Shown: positions 57,971 to 64,000 of the stretch, one piece after another
Position numbering within the stretch: the first letter of the stretch is position 1
Layout: every line of letters begins with the position of its first letter
Assembly: GCA_013399875.1 (NCBI GenBank)
Contig: VXAZ01001045.1
Span: 1,036,661-1,100,660 of the forward strand
DNA length: 64,000 bases
Reading direction: 5' to 3'
DNA from: Gymnorhina tibicen
Lineage: Eukaryota; Chordata; Aves; Passeriformes; Artamidae
The notes under the pieces: model-generated
The model's input: the letters and a program-made list of their open reading frames with translations, nothing else
What the model was told of the DNA's origin: nothing
Database searches by the model: none
Translations under genes and position numbers: made by a program

Positions 57971-60900
57971 GCACTTCCTTTTAAATGTTAATTTTGGAGG
58001 AAAGGTGTCTTTTTTTGCCTCTACTTTAGAAAAGACTATGACTAAATTGAACATAAACACAGTTTAAAATGGAAAAGCCAGGAAGGCTTCTTCCTTTTTT
58101 GGACTTAATCCCACCCATGTTTATGTTGCTAATGATTAAATGGGGGCTTTGATAGTAATAAAATTAGACACATCATTTGTTATTTCTGTAGATAATTTAA
58201 TAGGGGTAATGTACAATTGAAAACAACTGGTAGTGTGGCAGTACCACAAAAAAAAAAAAGTAAAATCAAATCCATAGTCCCAAACCTGGCATAAGGTTGG
58301 GTTTTACAAGCACATGCAGTACATCTAAAGGTTTGAAAGGAATCATACAAACTGACCTAAGATTAGACTTTGTTCCTAACAAAGAGGAAATGTCTTGTCT
58401 TTTAGGAAACAAAGTCTTTATTACGAATTTTTTTCATGCATTCTCTGAAATAAGCAGGATAACTTCAGAGCTTTATGGGAATATGACTTTTTCAGAAAAA
58501 GAGTCATAATTTTTGCTATCCAGTGGTTTAAAATGTCTGCTGAGATACTGCTGCTCCCTCTTACAGGTATTAAAATGTTACTGCAGATTTTCATTCTGAT
58601 ATGTAGCTGTATCAAGTGTTCACAACACTTTCTTAAATATAGTATTGCCTTTGAGCAAATAATTAGAACATAGAAAACTCACAGAATAGCCAATTTTACA
58701 CTCTTTCTAGTACACTTCCCTAATTACACAGAATCTGCATTGTGCTGACTAAATAAATGTGATCAACTAAACAGAATAAAATGTCAGATTAAAATGTTCT
58801 GTGTCACCAAACTGACTGAAGTGGCAAAGACAGCTAATTTTTGTTTTACAATTAGCATCCAGAAAACACATATGGCCACTTAGTTGGCAACCAAACAACT
58901 AAGTGCCTAAGATATAGGCAGGTACTATAAGGAATCACACTCTTTTGGGACTTCATTAACTCACTTTGCAAATATACATATTTAAGTAAATCTAATAAGG
59001 ATAAGAAACTTAGGACTTATCAAGTTTATTTTGCTATTGCATTTATGTTACTGTACCTTAATGATCATTAATATTAATCTCTAGAAGCTATTCATTTCCA
59101 GTTAGACTGAAACCCAAAATCCATAATACTGTTTTCTGCTGAACAAATAATGACAAATTATGAATATATGAATATGTAGATGTTTATATGCTCTTCTACT
59201 AAAGGGAAGTAAACTTCTCCATTAATTGCAAGCAGTAAAAATGCTTTTTGCTATATTATGTTGCTGAGCATTTAAAGCCTGGCCCTTTGTAATCTAATAG
59301 CTGTTTGAAAACAAAACAGATTAAGTTAGTTTTATTTTGTCACTTTTTTGCTTTACATCAAAAGTTTAAAACCTCTGGGTCAAAAACTGTCTCTGCAGGA
59401 TGTATTTATGATGTTGCTTTTTTACATTTCGTTTTCTTTTTGTATCACTAAGGAAAAAGAAGACCCAAAAACATTTAAAAATATAGAAGAAATATATGTA
59501 AGTGCAAAAGCAGGTTATTTATTGGTGACATAGCAGTAGAAATGTTCTATGTGCAGCAAATTTTGAGAAAAAGAAAACCTGAAAAGAAACCAAGTCTTAG
59601 GTATAAGTAGAGCTCAAAACCTACAGTAGTGTTGAAAGTGGAATGAAACAATGCAAAGTGCTATCCTGAAAGTTGATTTTGTGTGTTTAATTGTACGTAT
59701 GCTAAGTACTCTCAGGAAAGTCTACTTGGACTTCTCAAAGAACATAAATCTTTACAATAGCAGGGCTCAAAAATCAATATAATATGTACCTAATCATTTT
59801 ATATTAAAAAAAATACTGGCATAAAAATATAAAGTACTTTATTTGTCATAATCTGAGTCATCTATTTTCTTGACTAAAAATGACTACCTATAGTGTCATG
59901 TGTCTCCAATAGAAGAAAGCCATCTCCTTGATCACTGTGTAGCTGATAAAGAACACATTTTAAAGCTTCTTTTGTTGGTTTCTTTCTGGTTAGTTTTTGC
60001 TACTATTTTAGAAAGTAGGAGGAAACAATATGTCTGTCATCTTTGTGAAAATAGTGACAGCTTCAATATTTTGCAAAAATGGAAGTCATAGGGCGATGCT
60101 TAGCTTTGTCTATGACAAGCTCAGCAAACCACTCGTTTTCTGAGGAAAGGAAATATGAAAAAATGTCAGAAAAACTAATTATAATGATTAAATATCAACT
60201 TTCCATCTTTTAAAATGGAAATCCGAGTATCCTTTAGAAAAGTAATGATGGGGTTTGGGGTTTTTTTAAATTTTGTTTAAATCAGCAAGGAAGAGATTAT
60301 ATTTATATATTAAAACAGTTTATGGTAATGGCCTAAAATTGCCACTGATTTTTGTAATTGTTTAAGCATACAGAACTCTGAATATGCTGAATGGTGAATG
60401 ATCTTCAGAGGTGTGTGTGGGCTGTGTATCGCTAGGGATTAAACACCTCTAATTATTCAGTTCAAACTCTGAAATGCTGTGTATTTCTAAAAGAAAATTA
60501 AAGAAAAATATCAGCAGAGCTATAGTTGAGCTTGAAAACATCTCTCTGTACCAAGGTCAATTCTCTTTTCTAATCAGATATTAACATATTCATTCATATT
60601 CCCTTGAAATCCCTTGTCCCTCAGGGACTGCAGGATAGGTTTAGTGACCCTTAATTACGGTCACAGAGAAAAAAAAGTCATTAATGAGACAGTGCCCTTT
60701 GGCTCACATAGAGAGCAAAAACAGAAGCAAAAAAACTCCAAACCCACAACAAAATGATAAAAAAAGACACAAAACAAAAAACCCTTAAAACAAACAAACA
60801 AACAAAAATGCCTCCAAGCCTCTCCAAGTGCAATTAATTTTAACCCAACATTTAAAATATTTGGGAATATATATATGAGTCTAATAAAGCAGTTGTCTCT

Positions 60901-61319
60901 CTCAAGTTCTGTTTTGTTCTGATTTTGAAAATCAAGGAATGACGTGATTTAAGGCAGTGGGGGAAAAGACACATTGTGGTGACACCAAAGAAATGCTGGG
61001 AAGTAAGACAAGTGTACTGAGGCCATAAATTTCTGCTGCATTCTAGCAGAATTTGAAAGACGATTGGATAGACTATGAACTAACAAGGAATAGAATAATT
61101 TCTAATGTTAAATATTATCCTCACTGTAAGGGAAAAGGGGATGAAAAATATAACCCACGTTGAACTGTTGCTATGAAAACGAATTTTTTGAGTTTGTGGC
61201 TTACACAGATTGTTCCTGTTTAAAAGTGTTCAGAAGGTTTGCATTACAACAGAAGACATCATAGTCTGTCCATGAGTGGCCATTTGTCAGATTTCCAGGG
61301 TATTTTTCATTGTCAGTTG

Positions 61320-62270
61320 ATCATAGAATCATAGAATCATAGAATGGTTTGGGTTGGAAAGAATCTTAAAAATCATCTGCTTCCAACATGCTGTCATGGA
61401 CAGGGACATCTTGCACAAGACCACTTGCTCAGACCCCCCTCTAGCCTGGTCTTGAACACTCCCAGGAATGGGACATGGATAACTTCTCTGGGTATCCTGT
61501 TCCAGTGCCTCACCACTTTCATAGTAAGGCGTTTTTTCCTAATATCTAATCTAAACCTACCCTCTTTCAGTTTGAAGGTATTCCCCCTTGTCCTGTCCCT
61601 ACATGCTCTTGTAAATAGACTTTCTCCATATTTCTTCTTGTCCCTTCAGGTACTGGAATGCTGCAACTAGATTACCACAAAGCCTTCTCTTTTCCAGGCT
61701 GAATAAATCCAATTATTTTACGTTTCCTTGAGGGAGGGATGTTCCATCCCTCTAATCATCTTGGTGGCCTCCTCTAGGCTTGCTCCAAATGGTTGATGTC
61801 CTTGATGTGTTGGGGACCCCAGAGCTGGATGCAGCACTTCAGGTGAGGTCTCACAAGAGTGGAGCAGAGGGGCAGAATCCCCTCCCTCACCCTGCTAGCT
61901 TCGCTGGTTTTCATGTGGCCCAGGACACGTTTGGCTTTCTGAGCTTCAAGTACACATCACTGGGTCATGTCCAGCATCTCCTCCACCAGCACCCCCAAGT
62001 CCTTCTCAGCAGGGCTGCTCTTGACCTGTCCATCCCCCAGGCTGTGTTGATAACAGCAGTTGTCCTGACTCAGGTGCAGGACCTTGCACTTGGTTTTTTT
62101 CAAACCTCTTGATATTTCCATGGACCCACTTCTCAAGCCTGTCCAGCTCTCTGGATGACATCCCATCTTTCAGTTATGTCAACCACATGACTTGGCTTGG
62201 TGTCATCTACAAATTTACTGAGGGTCCACTTGATCCCTTTGTCTGTGTCATTAATTAAGATGAAAGGACA
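61320..62270 (-). mobile_element. CR1 LINE, 3' ~0.95 kb
   Basis: It begins (plus view) with three ATCATAGA units, the reverse complement of the CR1 3' tail. On the minus strand it then runs through the 3' UTR, the ORF2 C-terminus, the post-RT region (for example CTCCACCAGCACCCCCAAGT antisense) and into the RT catalytic region near 62200. It extends further 5' into the RT than the copies at 12 kb and 50 kb. The right boundary is uncertain; similarity fades after about 62270. Confidence 0.92.
61957..62260 (-). pseudogene. CR1 ORF2 RT catalytic and thumb remnant
   Basis: The minus-strand frame over 62133-62381 contains FILINDTDKGIKWTLSKF followed by VDDTK, with the catalytic motif FVDD at 62202-62213; the family consensus is FADD. 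A shifted frame (61957-62166) continues with KCKVLHLSQDN near residue 26 and SSPAEKDLGVLVEEMLDMTQ at the end, the next conserved ORF2 blocks. The two frames overlap and are out of phase, so the gene is frameshifted. The two aspartates of the RT active site are preserved as sequence, but the ORF is broken and lacks the rest of the RT and the endonuclease. Confidence 0.87.
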
Positions 62271-64000
62271 GAATTCAGTTTGGACCAGTATGTGTATATT
62301 AACTCTATTGCTGTCTAATTGCAATGGTGGGAGTGTTTTTAAATTTGCTATGCACAAGAGGCAATTAAGACATGTCAACAAAGGTATATTTTATACCTTT
62401 TTTATATATATTTCTATAAACATGCATACAAAGTACAAGGACACAAGGACACTTGTGTATAAGGACATTGTTTTATTTTAGCAGAGTATTCACCAGTCAT
62501 TTAAAACTTTATCAACTTTGGCGGTTAGTAAATTATTACTACTGGCTATAAAAAGATATTTGTTGAGTAGAAATTCCATGGAATTTTCAGCATTTCTTAC
62601 ACTGATATTTAATATCCATATAAACACAGTTTGATATCTATATTATGCCAGTTATCATCATTTAGAGTATTCTAATATAATGAAAACCTGAAGAAAAAAA
62701 GCATCTTGTTTAAAACAACACACAGCTGCTGCTGACCAATGGTCCCAGTATTGAGAGGATAACATATTGCAGGCAACAGCGCTCTTGACTCTGTTTGATG
62801 GCTTCAGTTCCAACTGTTGTTAAAGCTTGAGTAAACAGTTTTAACTTCCCTGGACTGTAAGCAGTTGTTTCTCATGGGACAACACGTTGCCTGGGGCCTT
62901 TAAGTGAGGCCACTGATTGATCAAGACAGGCCTTCTTATGATTGGCAAAAGGGAAAACTAAAATTATCAAAAAGAAAACAGAGAGTTGTAAAAATTTGAG
63001 TCAATGTTTTAATGAGTATGTAAAAAAAGAAATGGAATTTGAGAAATAAAGCAATTCATAATTTATCAAGAAGATTTTCCTCATCAGTGACAATTTTACT
63101 TTTGCCAGGACATGTGTTCAAGCTGTTTCAGTCATCTTTGATGAGAAATTCTCAGTTATTCAGTCTCAAGAATGGGAATTAAACTCCTTGATCCTGCAGG
63201 ATGCTTCAACTGAAACATGACATAAGTACACATTGGGGTACACATTTTTTTTTATGTCTATACATTTGCCTATACAAACAGGCCACAATGAAGAACGAAA
63301 TATTGGCTAGATAACCATGTAAGGAGAAAATAAAACTGAAAAACTCCAGAAAGAGACAGTTTCATACCAGATATATTGTTTTTTAAATTTTAAAAACACC
63401 TGACTGTACAGATCATTCAGGAACTATTGGTTTTCAGTTATTACAAAATATGTAGTAAATCAATAATAAAAAGAGGTACAATCAACTAGATTGAATAAGT
63501 TCTAATTCTTTTGCATTGGACAAAATAGTACAGGGACAGATTTTTTTTTATATTACATGGGTATTCATAACTTGCAGAAATGTATCTTTTCATATAATGT
63601 ACATATGCACTGGATCTGATTAAGAATTGTCTTGAAGGACTGAAGAAGCTCTGGGATCTAAACTCTTTTAGAAATTCAGCCTGTTAAGAATTAACTTGCA
63701 TGTGTATCTGACATTGAAGCAACACATACTTTTGAATTACTATTTTTTTTTCTCTTATTCTAGTAAAGTTTTTCTAAACTGTAATAGGAACTATGCTTAT
63801 CCAACCAGCACTGGGGTTGCTTCTACACTTAATCATTCTATCACTTCATAAATGTTAGTATAAATCAGCTCAGAGAGGAGTAGGAAAAATAGATATCTAT
63901 AGCAAATGAACTACACAACCTTCTGCTTCTACACTGATATTCTCATGGTCATGTTCTGAGCTTTAACACTGGTGCACAACAAAGCAAAATCTTCTTACAT
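62271..64000. other. Unique AT-rich DNA to the window end, no gene
   Basis: No open frame with a recognised domain and no named repeat. A short direct repeat built on ACAAGGACAC lies near 62436-62455. Confidence 0.55.

Larger units (their letters stand above)
57420..61319. other. Unique AT-rich DNA with simple repeats, no gene
   Basis: The arginine-rich frame at 57440-57625 is produced by the purine tract at 57479-57530. Other frames are 70 codons or fewer. An A-rich (AAAC)n stretch lies at 60725-60807, and a partial X-box-like GTTGCTATGAAAAC near 61167. Confidence 0.55.

Noticed and set aside
61780..62112. 110-codon plus-strand frame
   Set aside because: Antisense to CR1 ORF2; the real coding similarity is on the minus strand.
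1..64000. CRISPR array, operon or bacterial/phage system
   Set aside because: No spaced direct repeats, no ribosome-binding-site-led gene runs; composition and repeats are those of a bird genome.

Overview
This window is AT-rich vertebrate DNA that I read as an intergenic or intronic stretch of a bird genome, most likely a songbird. I found no protein-coding gene, no convincing host exon and no functional RNA gene. The bird assignment rests on the repeats. CR1 LINEs with the typical ATTCTATG/ATTCTGTG 3' ends occur on both strands. There is a SINE made of a tRNA-Ile-like head joined to a CR1 tail, a type I recall from passerines (TguSINE1-like). Several avian-type endogenous retrovirus LTRs are present. 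Family names are from memory; boundaries and target-site duplications (TSDs) are read from the sequence.

Layout. Positions 1-1455 are a nested retroviral locus: a minus-strand ERV/LTR fragment, cut by the left window edge, is interrupted by a complete plus-strand solo LTR (931-1370, 4-bp TSD CCGG). A ~50-bp LTR start lies at 9931. A CR1 3' end with an open ORF2 C-terminal stretch is at 12104-12651. A long repeat-poor stretch follows, with a perfect 20-bp palindrome (20726-20745), a consensus-like RFX X-box (21590-21603) and CNE-like segments. Two related solo LTRs of another family then lie in opposite orientation: LTR A (27646-29087, minus, TSD AGAAT) and LTR B (36456-37624, plus, TSD GTAGC), with the SINE (29309-29451) and an old CR1 scrap between them. 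The right half holds decayed CR1s (40923-41330, 45625-47050, 50343-51140, 56645-57079, 57305-57419, 61320-62270), a truncated ~0.9-kb LTR (43544-44450) and several microsatellites.

Nothing here works together as a pathway. The only coding potential is broken CR1 ORF2, including reverse-transcriptase remnants near 46.9 kb and 62.2 kb. The most useful observations are these: the single N at 36950 sits where LTR B lacks ~300 bp that LTR A carries, which suggests a hidden assembly gap; the two solo LTRs form an inverted pair ~7.4 kb apart; and the left edge holds an LTR nested in an antiparallel ERV. I found no new biological system and do not claim one.
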